A stretch of DNA of 6,908 bases from NCBI GenBank assembly GCA_013813075.1, contig JACCSI010000279.1, positions 1 to 6,908 on the forward strand. The letters run 5' to 3'. Within the stretch, counting starts at the first letter, position 1, and each line of letters begins with the position of its first letter. This DNA comes from Acidobacteriota bacterium (GTDB lineage Bacteria; Acidobacteriota; Vicinamibacteria; Vicinamibacterales; UBA2999). Of the stretch, positions 1-6,284 are shown one piece after another. Position numbers and translations under genes: made by a program. The notes under the pieces are model-generated. The model made no database searches and was not told where the DNA came from. It worked only from the letters and a program-made list of their open reading frames with translations.

Positions 1-2193
1 GTGGTGACGACGCCAACCGCGTCGGGCAAGACGCTCTGCTACAACCTGCCGGTCCTCGACGCCGTGCTGCGCAATCCCGCGTCGCGTGCGTTGTATCTGT
101 TTCCGACCAAAGCCCTCGCGCAGGACCAGATGGCGGAGCTGCACGAACTGATCGGCGAGATCGGTGACGTTGCCGACGGTCCGATCGGCGTGCATACCTA
201 CGACGGTGACACGCCGGCAGACGCACGCCGCACGATTCGGACGCGAGCCCATGTCGTGCTCAGCAACCCGGACATGTTGCACTCCGGCATCCTGCCGCAT
301 CACCCGCGCTGGGCCAAGCTGTTCGAGAATCTCCGCTACATCGTCGTGGACGAACTGCACGCCTACCGTGGGGTCTTCGGCAGTCATCTCTGTAATGTGC
401 TGCGCCGGATGCGGCGGATTGCGAAGCACTACGGCGCCGACCCACAGATTATCTGTTCGTCAGCCACTATCGCCAATCCACGCGAGCTGGCCGAGCGGCT
501 TGCAGAGCAGCCGTTCGAGCTGGTGTCAGAAAGCGGCGCGCCCCGGGGTGAGAAGTTTTTCGTCTTCATGAATCCTCCGGTCGTCAACCGCGAGCTGGGT
601 ATCCGACGGTCATATCTCGCCGAGACGCGACGGGTGGCAGGGGAGTTCCTTCGGCGCAATCTTCAGGTCATCGTCTTTGCGCAAAGCCGCCTCTCGACGG
701 AGATCTTGACAACGTACCTCAAGGAAGACTTCGAGGACGTGCCGGGCATGCCCGAGAGAATCCGCGGCTATCGCGGCGGCTATCTCCCGATGCGACGACG
801 CGAAATCGAGCGTGGCCTGCGCGAGGGACTCGTCAAGGGCGTGATCTCGACGAACGCGCTCGAACTCGGTATCGACATTGGCGCCCTTGATGTCGCGGTG
901 TTGTCTGGTTATCCGGGGACGATTGCCTCGACATGGCAGCGCGCGGGACGGGCCGGGCGGCGGGCCGCCCGCTCGGCGTCGGTGCTGGTCGGCTCCAGTG
1001 CTCCAGTCGACCAGTTCGTATTGCGACACCCGTCGTATTTCTTCGACGCGTCTCCCGAGCACGCGCTCATCAATCCCGACAACCTCCACATACTCGTCGA
1101 GCATGTGAAATGCGCCGCGTTCGAGCTGCCGTTTACGACCGAAGATGGATTCGGAACCGTCAACGTGCAGGATGTTCTTGCCGTCCTGCAGGAGGCGGGT
1201 CTGGTGCACCTCGCCGGCGCGATCGAGCGCAAGAGCGGTGCATCGTCAGATGCGCCTGAACTGACGGATTCGCCCGCACCGTCACAATGGCACTGGACCA
1301 ACGAGTCCTATCCGGCGGATGCCGTCAGCCTGCGGTCGATCTCGTCGGACAACTTCGTCGTCGTCGATCAGACCCATGCGTCGCGGGTGATTGCGGAGAC
1401 CGACTTCAACAGCGGTCCGCCAATGCTCCATCCGAAAGCCATCTACATCCTCGAAGGCCGCTTGTTTCAGGTGGAGAAACTCGATTTCGACGGCCGCAAG
1501 GCCTATGTGCGGGCAGTCGACTGCGACTACTACACCGACGCCATCACGCATACGAAGGTGACAATTCTCGACCGGTTTGCGGCGGACGCGGCCGTCATTG
1601 CGCACCACGGCGAAGTACATGTCGTCTCGCGGGTGGTCGGCTTCAAGAAAATCAAGTTCTACACCAACGAGAACGTCGGCTCAGGCGAGCTCGATCTGCC
1701 CGAGCAGCAGATGCACACCACTTCCTACTGGCTGGAGATCCCTCTCGCTATACTCGCCTCGCTGCCCTACGCGACCGACGATCGTCGCGACGGCATCTTT
1801 GGCTTGGCGTTTGCGATGAAGCACATCGCGTCATTGCTGCTGATGTGCGAGGGCCACGACATCGGCCTGTCAATCAACGCCGGTGACAACGATGACGGCG
1901 ATACGCCACGGATCTTCATGTACGACGCGTATCCAGGTGGCATCGGGTTCAGCGAGCCGCTGTTCTCCATGCACGCGGAGTGGCTGACGCGGACACGGAG
2001 CCTCATCGCGGAATGTCCCTGCGACAATGGCTGCCCGAGTTGTGTCGGGCCTGTCGGCCAGACTGGGCCCCTGGCCAAGACCGTCGCGCTGCGCTTGCTC
2101 GAGCATCTTCTACACAAGACGCACGACCTGAATGTGCCTGCGCTGGACGTCGGTGCCGCGGTGACCGTCGGCGCAGATGACATGCCGTTTTAG
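1..2193 (+). CDS. mrfA: MrfA-type (YprA) DEAD/DEAH-box DNA helicase with C-terminal DUF1998/zinc module, 5' partial
   Basis: ATP-dependent superfamily 2 DNA helicase, expected to act with the downstream exonuclease in excision repair of bulky or crosslinked DNA, as described for B. subtilis MrfA. The reading frame is open from base 1. The first visible residues are already motif I (TPTASGKT, residues 4-11), so the GTG at base 1 is not the real start; the Q-motif region, probably 60-100 residues, lies upstream of the window. Seen in order: DELH Walker B (117-120), SSAT motif III (153-156), VFAQSR (225-230), motif V TNALELGIDIG (284-294), and the QRAGRAGR arginine-finger motif VI (313-320). A winged-helix-like stretch follows (about 345-420, with HVKCAAFELP). 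The DUF1998 region (about 560-690) contains YDAYPGGIGFSE and a Cys cluster C672, C674, C678, C681, the probable metal site of MrfA/Hrq1-type helicases. 730 residues are visible. The stop is 2 bases before mrfB, so the two are almost certainly co-transcribed. An Lhr-type helicase is less likely because it lacks this C-terminal module. Confidence 0.93.
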   Translation: MVTTPTASGKTLCYNLPVLDAVLRNPASRALYLFPTKALAQDQMAELHELIGEIGDVADGPIGVHTYDGDTPADARRTIRTRAHVVLSNPDMLHSGILPHHPRWAKLFENLRYIVVDELHAYRGVFGSHLCNVLRRMRRIAKHYGADPQIICSSATIANPRELAERLAEQPFELVSESGAPRGEKFFVFMNPPVVNRELGIRRSYLAETRRVAGEFLRRNLQVIVFAQSRLSTEILTTYLKEDFEDVPGMPERIRGYRGGYLPMRRREIERGLREGLVKGVISTNALELGIDIGALDVAVLSGYPGTIASTWQRAGRAGRRAARSASVLVGSSAPVDQFVLRHPSYFFDASPEHALINPDNLHILVEHVKCAAFELPFTTEDGFGTVNVQDVLAVLQEAGLVHLAGAIERKSGASSDAPELTDSPAPSQWHWTNESYPADAVSLRSISSDNFVVVDQTHASRVIAETDFNSGPPMLHPKAIYILEGRLFQVEKLDFDGRKAYVRAVDCDYYTDAITHTKVTILDRFAADAAVIAHHGEVHVVSRVVGFKKIKFYTNENVGSGELDLPEQQMHTTSYWLEIPLAILASLPYATDDRRDGIFGLAFAMKHIASLLLMCEGHDIGLSINAGDNDDGDTPRIFMYDAYPGGIGFSEPLFSMHAEWLTRTRSLIAECPCDNGCPSCVGPVGQTGPLAKTVALRLLEHLLHKTHDLNVPALDVGAAVTVGADDMPF

Positions 2194-2195
2194 TC

Positions 2196-3755
2196 ATGGC
2201 CATCAGTCTTGGAGATCGGCTGCGGCAAGTCGTCAGCGGTACCGTGCCCCGCGTGGCGCCGGATACCGCTGTCAGTGACGAACGCACCGTCGGCGAACAG
2301 GACCCTGATGGCGCACGTTCGCTTCCGTCGGTTGGTCGCGCGGCCGGCGCTCGTCTCGACGGGGCACGAGTCGCCAACGTGCTGGCCGGTGAATGGGTTG
2401 AGTGCGCCGAGGGTGCCGTGCTCGTGGTCGATCGCTACTACGCGGCTGATCGCCTTCATGGTCACGCGCGGATCGGGGCGGTGGTGGGTATCCTCGAAGG
2501 TGGTCTTGATGCCCTAGGCGTGCTGGGCCGCGCCTGGCCCCATCCAGCGAACCCACAGCTACAGAACAAGACCCATCCGCAGGACACTCGGCATATAAAG
2601 GACGGCGATTCACAGGCGCCAAGGCATCCCCAGGAGTGGCCAATTGCACCCCTGCTGCGTCCGCCGAACGGCCAGAGCACCCAGAGACCTCGGCCGGTGC
2701 CGCTTCCCCGTCGCGAGCCGCGGCAGTACACACCGCAGTTGTGTTTTTTCGATCTGGAGACCACCGGACTTGCTGGCGGCGCAGGCACGCAGGCCTTTCT
2801 GGTCGGGTGCGCGGTCATCGAAGACGGCGGGATTCGTGTACGACAGTTCCTGTTGCCTGGCTTCGAGCACGAACGCGCGTTATTGTGCCTGGTTGGCGAG
2901 TGGCTCACGTCGCAGGGCACAATTGTCACGTTCAACGGCCGCTCGTTCGACCTGCCGTTGATCGAGACTCGTTATCTGCTGCATCGCCTGACATTTCCGT
3001 TCGGTGATATGCCGCACCTCGACATGCTGCACCCAGCCCGACGGCTGTGGAAGCAGCGGCCGACGATTACCGGACCAGCGCTCGACGACGACAGCTGCAA
3101 GCTTTCCGTGCTGGAGCGCCACCTGGCCGGGTATCACCGCGTTGGCGACGTGCCGGGGTTCGAAATTCCGTCGCGCTATTTCCGGTTTGTCCGGGACGGC
3201 GAGGCACGTCCACTCGAGGCGGTGCTCGAACACAATCGCATCGACCTCATCTCCCTGGCGCTCGTCACGGCAAAAGCCATCGCGTTGATTGATCAGGGGC
3301 CCGGGGCGACGGCGCACCCGCGCGAGGCGCTCGGCCTGGGGCGGTTGTACGAACGGTCTGGCGCAGCGGAAAATGCCGAAGCGTGTTTCGCCCAGGCGGC
3401 GTCACTCGCAGCGCGTGTTGGGCGTGAGCCGGACGTGCACGCGGAAGCGCTTCGGCAACTGGCCTTATGCCGGCGACGCGCCGGCCGCATGGCCGATGCG
3501 GCGGAGGCGTGGCAGCAGCTCGTCAGCGTGCCAAGCTGTCCGTCGATCTTGCGTCGAGAAGCGCGCGAGGCCCTGGCGATTCATCACGAGCATCGCTCGC
3601 GCGACCTGCAGTCAGCCCGGACCTTCGTGCTTGATGTGCTGGCAGAGGGCGCGGGATCACGCTTGCGCGAGCGCGCCGAGTATCGGTTGCAGCGCCTCGA
3701 GCGAAAGATGGCGGTACGTGAGCAGGGCGGCCTGATGGCCGCCCTTGAGGAGTAA
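2196..3755 (+). CDS. mrfB: MrfB-type (YprB) DEDDh exonuclease with C-terminal TPR-like repeats
   Basis: Predicted metal-dependent 3'-5' exonuclease of the RNase H-like fold (RNase_H_2 family), partner of the MrfA helicase. The catalytic set is complete: D186 and E188 in FFDLETTGL, D252 in TFNGRSFDLP, and H346 and D350 in EHNRIDL. A His four residues before the last Asp marks the DEDDh type. The N-terminal part (residues about 65-95, GEWVECAEGAVLVV then HGH) matches the pattern I recall in longer YprB homologues. A poorly structured Pro/Gln/His/Asn-rich linker (about 114-178) precedes the nuclease. Residues about 375-480 are Ala/Leu-rich helical repeats of TPR type (for example ALGLGRLYERSGAAENAEACFAQA). 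At 519 residues it is longer than the roughly 410-residue B. subtilis protein, mainly because of the N-terminal part and linker. The ATG at 2196 lies 2 bases after the mrfA stop with no clear Shine-Dalgarno, suggesting translational coupling. The nuclease call is firm; the repair role is inferred from family and operon. Confidence 0.9.
   Translation: MAISLGDRLRQVVSGTVPRVAPDTAVSDERTVGEQDPDGARSLPSVGRAAGARLDGARVANVLAGEWVECAEGAVLVVDRYYAADRLHGHARIGAVVGILEGGLDALGVLGRAWPHPANPQLQNKTHPQDTRHIKDGDSQAPRHPQEWPIAPLLRPPNGQSTQRPRPVPLPRREPRQYTPQLCFFDLETTGLAGGAGTQAFLVGCAVIEDGGIRVRQFLLPGFEHERALLCLVGEWLTSQGTIVTFNGRSFDLPLIETRYLLHRLTFPFGDMPHLDMLHPARRLWKQRPTITGPALDDDSCKLSVLERHLAGYHRVGDVPGFEIPSRYFRFVRDGEARPLEAVLEHNRIDLISLALVTAKAIALIDQGPGATAHPREALGLGRLYERSGAAENAEACFAQAASLAARVGREPDVHAEALRQLALCRRRAGRMADAAEAWQQLVSVPSCPSILRREAREALAIHHEHRSRDLQSARTFVLDVLAEGAGSRLRERAEYRLQRLERKMAVREQGGLMAALEE
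3724..3745. repeat. 9-bp perfect GC-rich inverted repeat at the 3' end of mrfB
   Basis: AGGGCGGCC (3724-3732) and GGCCGCCCT (3737-3745) flank a 4-base TGAT loop. It lies in the last codons of mrfB, just before the stop and 45 bases from the rpmE stop on the other strand. The stem would form in RNA from either strand. Neither side has a U-tract (TTGAGGAGTAA follows on the +, CTGCTCACG on the -), so it is not a canonical intrinsic terminator. It may act as a 3'-end stabilising hairpin or an accessory to Rho-dependent termination for both convergent transcripts. Function is inferred only. Confidence 0.45.
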
Positions 3756-3790
3756 CGTGCGTGGCCAAATGCCGGACCTGCATTCGGCGA

Positions 3791-4060
3791 TCAAGGTTTC
3801 TTCGCCGCCTTGGCTTTGCTGTCTTTTGCAGCCTTCGCAGCAGTCTTGCGCTGCTCGACGGTCTGCGCACCAAACTTCTTGGTGAAGCGGTCAACACGGC
3901 CCTCGATATCAAGCAGTTTCTGGCGACCCGTGAAGAACGGGTGGCACTGCGAGCAGATGTCGAGGTGCATGTCTTTCTGGGTCGATCGGGTCGTCCACGA
4001 TGCTCCGCAGCCGCAGTGGACGGTGACCTCTTGGTACTGAGGGTGAATTCCTTCTCTCAT
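3791..4060 (-). CDS. rpmE: 50S ribosomal protein L31, zinc-binding (C+) type
   Basis: Component of the large ribosomal subunit, near the central protuberance at the subunit interface. The 89-residue product starts [16 protein letters not shown], the typical L31 N-terminus. It carries the four metal-binding cysteines of the zinc form: C16 and C18 (CGC), C36 and C39 (CSQC), followed by HPFFTGRQ and FTKKFG. After the conserved core there is a low-complexity Ala/Lys tail (about residues 66-89, ending KAKAAKKP) that is longer than in E. coli L31. The frame is open upstream to an ATG at 4180. I reject that start because its extra 40 residues have no L31 character, while an AGGAG Shine-Dalgarno sits 5 bases before the ATG at 4060. 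The gene lies downstream of aguA on the same strand but has its own candidate promoter and structured leader. It converges on mrfB. Confidence 0.95.
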   Translation of the reverse strand: MREGIHPQYQEVTVHCGCGASWTTRSTQKDMHLDICSQCHPFFTGRQKLLDIEGRVDRFTKKFGAQTVEQRKTAAKAAKDSKAKAAKKP

Positions 4061-4065
4061 GGCGT

Positions 4066-4070
4066 CTCCT
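4066..4070 (-). promoter_or_regulatory. Shine-Dalgarno of rpmE (decides the start)
   Basis: On the - strand AGGAG is followed by 5 bases (ACGCC) and the ATG at 4060. It is the clearest ribosome binding site in the window, and it fixes the rpmE start at residue M41 of the longer open frame. Confidence 0.8.
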
Positions 4071-4099
4071 ATATGGCGGGATCCGGCGTCGCCTAGCGA

Positions 4100-4140
4100 A
4101 AGGAAAACGGCTTTCCTCCAGATGCCTCGGGGGCAATCTG
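4100..4140 (-). promoter_or_regulatory. Two abutting hairpins in the rpmE 5' leader
   Basis: Read on the - strand, the first hairpin (4140 to 4119) pairs CAGAT with ATCTG and GCC with GGC around the loop CCCGA, with a single bulged T: 8 base pairs in 22 bases. The second begins at the next base (4118 to 4100): GAGGAAA pairs with TTTCCTT around the loop GCCGT. Its last pair is a G-U wobble that exists only in the - strand RNA, the sense strand of rpmE. Ribosomal protein leaders, including known L31 leader families in several phyla, often bind the protein product for autoregulation. Such a role here is inference. The stems themselves are read directly from the sequence. Confidence 0.5.
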
Positions 4141-4170
4141 CGCGCTTACCGGCCGAAAGTGCGAAACACC

Positions 4171-4179
4171 AGTATACCA
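4171..4179 (-). promoter_or_regulatory. Candidate extended -10 promoter for rpmE
   Basis: On the - strand the sequence TGGTATACT carries a near-consensus -10 hexamer (TATACT) preceded by TGn, the extended -10 signature. No good -35 is present at the usual distance (the area is GGGCCC-like), as expected where an extended -10 suffices. Transcription would start near 4162-4164, giving a leader of about 100 nt. It lies just downstream of the aguA stop at 4217, so rpmE can be expressed apart from aguA. Confidence 0.5.
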
Positions 4180-4216
4180 AAGCCCTTCTACCGGGCCCCC
4201 TCAGCGCGTCCCAACA

Positions 4217-5290
4217 CTAGAAGTGCGGCTGCTGCTGCGTCAGGCAATGCATCGCACCCAGACCCCAGATGAGGGCGCGACAGTCAACGCCGACGACGCG
4301 TCGTCTGGGAAGAACCTGTTGAAGAAGTTCGATCGCCTTGGCGTCGTTCCGCGCATCCCCGAACGTCGGGACGAGGAGCGCGCCGTTCACGAAATAGAAG
4401 TTCATGTAGGTTGCAGGCAGCCGCTGTTTTCTGTAGACGACGGGCCGCGGCATCGGCAGTTCCACGACCTCGAACGCGTGGCCGTCCTGGTCGCGTAGAC
4501 GATCCAGCGTTCGGCGGTTCGCCTTGAGGACTTTGTAGTTGGCATCGCCCGGATCCCGTTCGATGCCGATCACAATCGTCCGCGCATCGACGAATCGCGC
4601 CAGGTCGTCGATGTGACCGTCGGTGTCGTCGCCGTCGATGCCTTCACCGAGCCAGATCACATGCTGCTGTCCGTAATAGTCCTTGAGATACTGCTCGATA
4701 TCCCCCCTCGTCAGGTGCGGATTACGATTCTTGTTCAGCAGACACGACGTCGTCGTCATCACGGTGCCGGCGCCGTTGAAGTCCACGGCGCCGCCTTCCA
4801 TGACAATGCCCGGGTAGAACACCGGCAGGGCGAGTGCTTGAGCGGCACGCGTGGGCACCGCATCGTCCGCATCGAACGGGGGATATTTCCCGCCCCAGGC
4901 GTTGTAGCCCCAGTCGACGATGGCGGCCTCGGTCTTTCCACGCCGCGTGCGTAACACGAAGGCTGGACCGTGGTCGCGGGTCCAGCATTCATTGGTGCGG
5001 ATGTGATGAAACCGGATGCGGCGCGTCGGCACCTTGCGGTATGCCAGACGCGCGCGGACGATGTCTTCGTAGTCGATATTCGGGACGTTGAGGTAAACCG
5101 CTTCGAACTGCGCGATCGTTCGGATGACTTCGACGATGTTGTCGATGGCGTCCTGATAGCGTCCGGGAAATGAGATCCCTTCTGGTCGCGGCCAGCTGAT
5201 CCAGGTCGCCCTATGGCGGGCCCACTCCGCAGGGAAGGAAAATCCCTGGTGAGCAGGAGTCCCCTTGAGAACACGAGTTCGTGGCGCCAT
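4217..5290 (-). CDS. aguA: Agmatine deiminase (agmatine iminohydrolase)
   Basis: Hydrolyses agmatine to N-carbamoylputrescine and ammonia (EC 3.5.3.12) in the cytosol, the second step of the arginine decarboxylase route to putrescine. The 357-residue protein has the usual family length and the full guanidino-modifying signature set: WTRDHGP (103-109), MEGGAVDFNG (164-173), GIDGDDTDGHIDD (217-229, with catalytic-type H226 and D228), and the C-terminal GLGAMHCLTQQQP with nucleophile C349. Substrate specificity among PAD-like deiminases is hard to read from motifs alone, but the adjacent N-carbamoylputrescine amidase makes agmatine by far the best call. The N-terminus (TPAHQGFSFPAEWARHRATWISWP) aligns with where family members begin, so the ATG at 5290 is plausible. 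It has no Shine-Dalgarno, and the start codon sits in a small hairpin loop. It lies 31 bases after the aguB stop on the same strand, consistent with an operon. Confidence 0.94.
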   Translation of the reverse strand: MAPRTRVLKGTPAHQGFSFPAEWARHRATWISWPRPEGISFPGRYQDAIDNIVEVIRTIAQFEAVYLNVPNIDYEDIVRARLAYRKVPTRRIRFHHIRTNECWTRDHGPAFVLRTRRGKTEAAIVDWGYNAWGGKYPPFDADDAVPTRAAQALALPVFYPGIVMEGGAVDFNGAGTVMTTTSCLLNKNRNPHLTRGDIEQYLKDYYGQQHVIWLGEGIDGDDTDGHIDDLARFVDARTIVIGIERDPGDANYKVLKANRRTLDRLRDQDGHAFEVVELPMPRPVVYRKQRLPATYMNFYFVNGALLVPTFGDARNDAKAIELLQQVLPRRRVVGVDCRALIWGLGAMHCLTQQQPHF

Positions 5291-5296
5291 GCCACG
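5280..5296 (-). promoter_or_regulatory. Hairpin enclosing the aguA start codon
   Basis: On the - strand CGTGGC and GCCACG form a perfect 6-bp stem around the 5-base loop ATGGC, and the ATG of the loop is the aguA start codon. A GGAG lies about 20 bases before the ATG, too far for a normal Shine-Dalgarno. Exposure of the start codon in a loop, or re-initiation by ribosomes finishing aguB, could explain initiation. This is an observation with a speculative role. Confidence 0.35.
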
Positions 5297-5321
5297 TCAG
5301 AGTATCGCGACTCCGAACGCC

Positions 5322-6224
5322 TTACAGTCCGATGAAGCGTTTGGTGAGATCGCCGTAGGCATCGACGCGGCGGTCGCGGAGAAACGGCCAATGTGTGCGG
5401 CTGAACTCGACACGCGCGAGATCGCAGTCGACCACGAGCACCTCTTCGCGATCGGCCGACGCGCGCGACATCACCGAACCGTCGGGAGCCGCCACGAATG
5501 ACTGTCCCCAGAACTCGATGCCATCCGGGTGCACCGGTGCGTTGTCGAGACCATGCACCAGTTCGTGGCCTATGCGGTTGGGGGCACAGACGAAGCAGCC
5601 ATTCGCCACGGCGTGGCTCCGTTGGATGAGCTCCCACGACTCGTGCTGCGCACGACCGTATTCAGCCTTCTCGGTCGGGTGCCACCCGATCGCTGTCGGA
5701 TAAAACAGCAGCTCGGCGCCTTGCATTGCGGTCAACCGCGCGCCCTCGGGAAACCATTGGTCCCAGCAGATCAGCACACCGATCGTGGCGTAGCGGGTCT
5801 TCCACGCTTTGAATCCGGTGTCGCCGGGCGTGAAGTAGAACTTCTCGTAGTAGAGGGGATCGTCCGGGATGTGCATCTTGCGATACACCCCCAGCAGCGT
5901 CCCGTCGGCATCGATGACCGCCGCGGTGTTGTGGTACAGCCCGGCGGCGCGCCGTTCGAACAACGACGCGATGATCACGACATCGTGCTGCCGGGCGATG
6001 TTCTGAAAGGCTTCTGTTGAAGGACCCGGGATCGGCTCGGCAAGCTGGAAGAAGCGATGGTCTTCGGCCTGGCAAAAATACTTCGACCGAAACAGCTCCT
6101 GGGTGCAGATGATTTGGGCGCCGTCGCCAGCCGCCTGTTCGGCCAGCGCGAGCTGACGCGCCAGGTTGGCCTCGGCATCGTCGCCGCACGCCATTTGGGT
6201 GAGCGCCACGCGGACGGTGGACAT
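5322..6224 (-). CDS. aguB: N-carbamoylputrescine amidase (nitrilase/CN-hydrolase family)
   Basis: Hydrolyses N-carbamoylputrescine to putrescine, CO2 and ammonia (EC 3.5.1.53), the step after agmatine deiminase. The 300-residue protein matches the family length and has the complete nitrilase active site: E43 (CTQELF), K116 (VYRKMHIPDDP), the accessory E127 (YYEKFYFTPGD) and the nucleophile C153 (VLICWDQWFPEGAR). The stretches SKYFCQAED, ARQHDVVIIASLFERR and AIGWHPTEKAEYG are typical of the carbamoylputrescine subgroup rather than of beta-ureidopropionase or aliphatic amidases. The ATG at 6224 gives the standard N-terminus MSTVRVALTQMAC. No Shine-Dalgarno precedes it; a -10-like motif ends 6 bases upstream. 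It lies 60 bases after the rho stop and 31 bases before aguA, all on one strand. Confidence 0.95.
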   Translation of the reverse strand: MSTVRVALTQMACGDDAEANLARQLALAEQAAGDGAQIICTQELFRSKYFCQAEDHRFFQLAEPIPGPSTEAFQNIARQHDVVIIASLFERRAAGLYHNTAAVIDADGTLLGVYRKMHIPDDPLYYEKFYFTPGDTGFKAWKTRYATIGVLICWDQWFPEGARLTAMQGAELLFYPTAIGWHPTEKAEYGRAQHESWELIQRSHAVANGCFVCAPNRIGHELVHGLDNAPVHPDGIEFWGQSFVAAPDGSVMSRASADREEVLVVDCDLARVEFSRTHWPFLRDRRVDAYGDLTKRFIGL

Positions 6225-6230
6225 CTCACA

Positions 6231-6239
6231 ACGATACCA
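6231..6239 (-). promoter_or_regulatory. Candidate extended -10 element abutting the aguB start
   Basis: On the - strand TGGTATCGT matches TGn plus a 4-of-6 -10 hexamer (TATCGT). With its last base taken as -7, +1 falls exactly on the A of the aguB ATG at 6224, which would give a leaderless mRNA and fits the lack of a Shine-Dalgarno. The surrounding 15 bases resemble those at the rpmE promoter (12 of 15 identical). The hexamer is imperfect and no -35 is seen, so this is tentative. Confidence 0.3.
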
Positions 6240-6284
6240 AAATACGGATGGCGGGGCTGACGCCCACGTCTCTCGGTCCCGGAC

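Noticed and set aside
1..3. GTG at base 1 as the start codon of the helicase
   Set aside because: It lies immediately before Walker A. Every helicase of this family has tens of residues, including the Q-motif region, before motif I, so the gene is truncated by the window edge.
610..1209. 199-codon open frame antisense to mrfA
   Set aside because: It lies wholly within helicase motif-bearing sequence, has no recognisable motif or Shine-Dalgarno, and reads as a shadow of codon bias.
1287..1886. 199-codon + strand frame within mrfA
   Set aside because: It is Arg-rich, without domain character, and nested in the real reading frame.
3765..3790. Weak GCCG/CGGC inverted repeat in the mrfB-rpmE gap
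   Set aside because: A 4-bp stem with a 10-base loop and no U-run is well within chance for this composition.
4061..4180. 40-residue N-terminal extension of L31 from the ATG at 4180
   Set aside because: The extra residues do not look like L31, the region contains a promoter-like box and leader hairpins, and a strong Shine-Dalgarno precedes the ATG at 4060, where the canonical N-terminus begins.
4759..5637. 292-codon open frame on the - strand spanning the aguB-aguA junction
   Set aside because: It overlaps two genes with complete active sites in another frame, has Arg/Ser/Pro-rich shadow composition and no recognisable domain. Long alternative frames are expected in G+C-rich DNA.
6251..6265. 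Possible rho terminator (GGGC-GTCA-GCCC on the - strand)
   Set aside because: The stem is only 4 bp and the T-rich stretch (TATTTT) begins 9 bases later, so it does not make a convincing intrinsic terminator.
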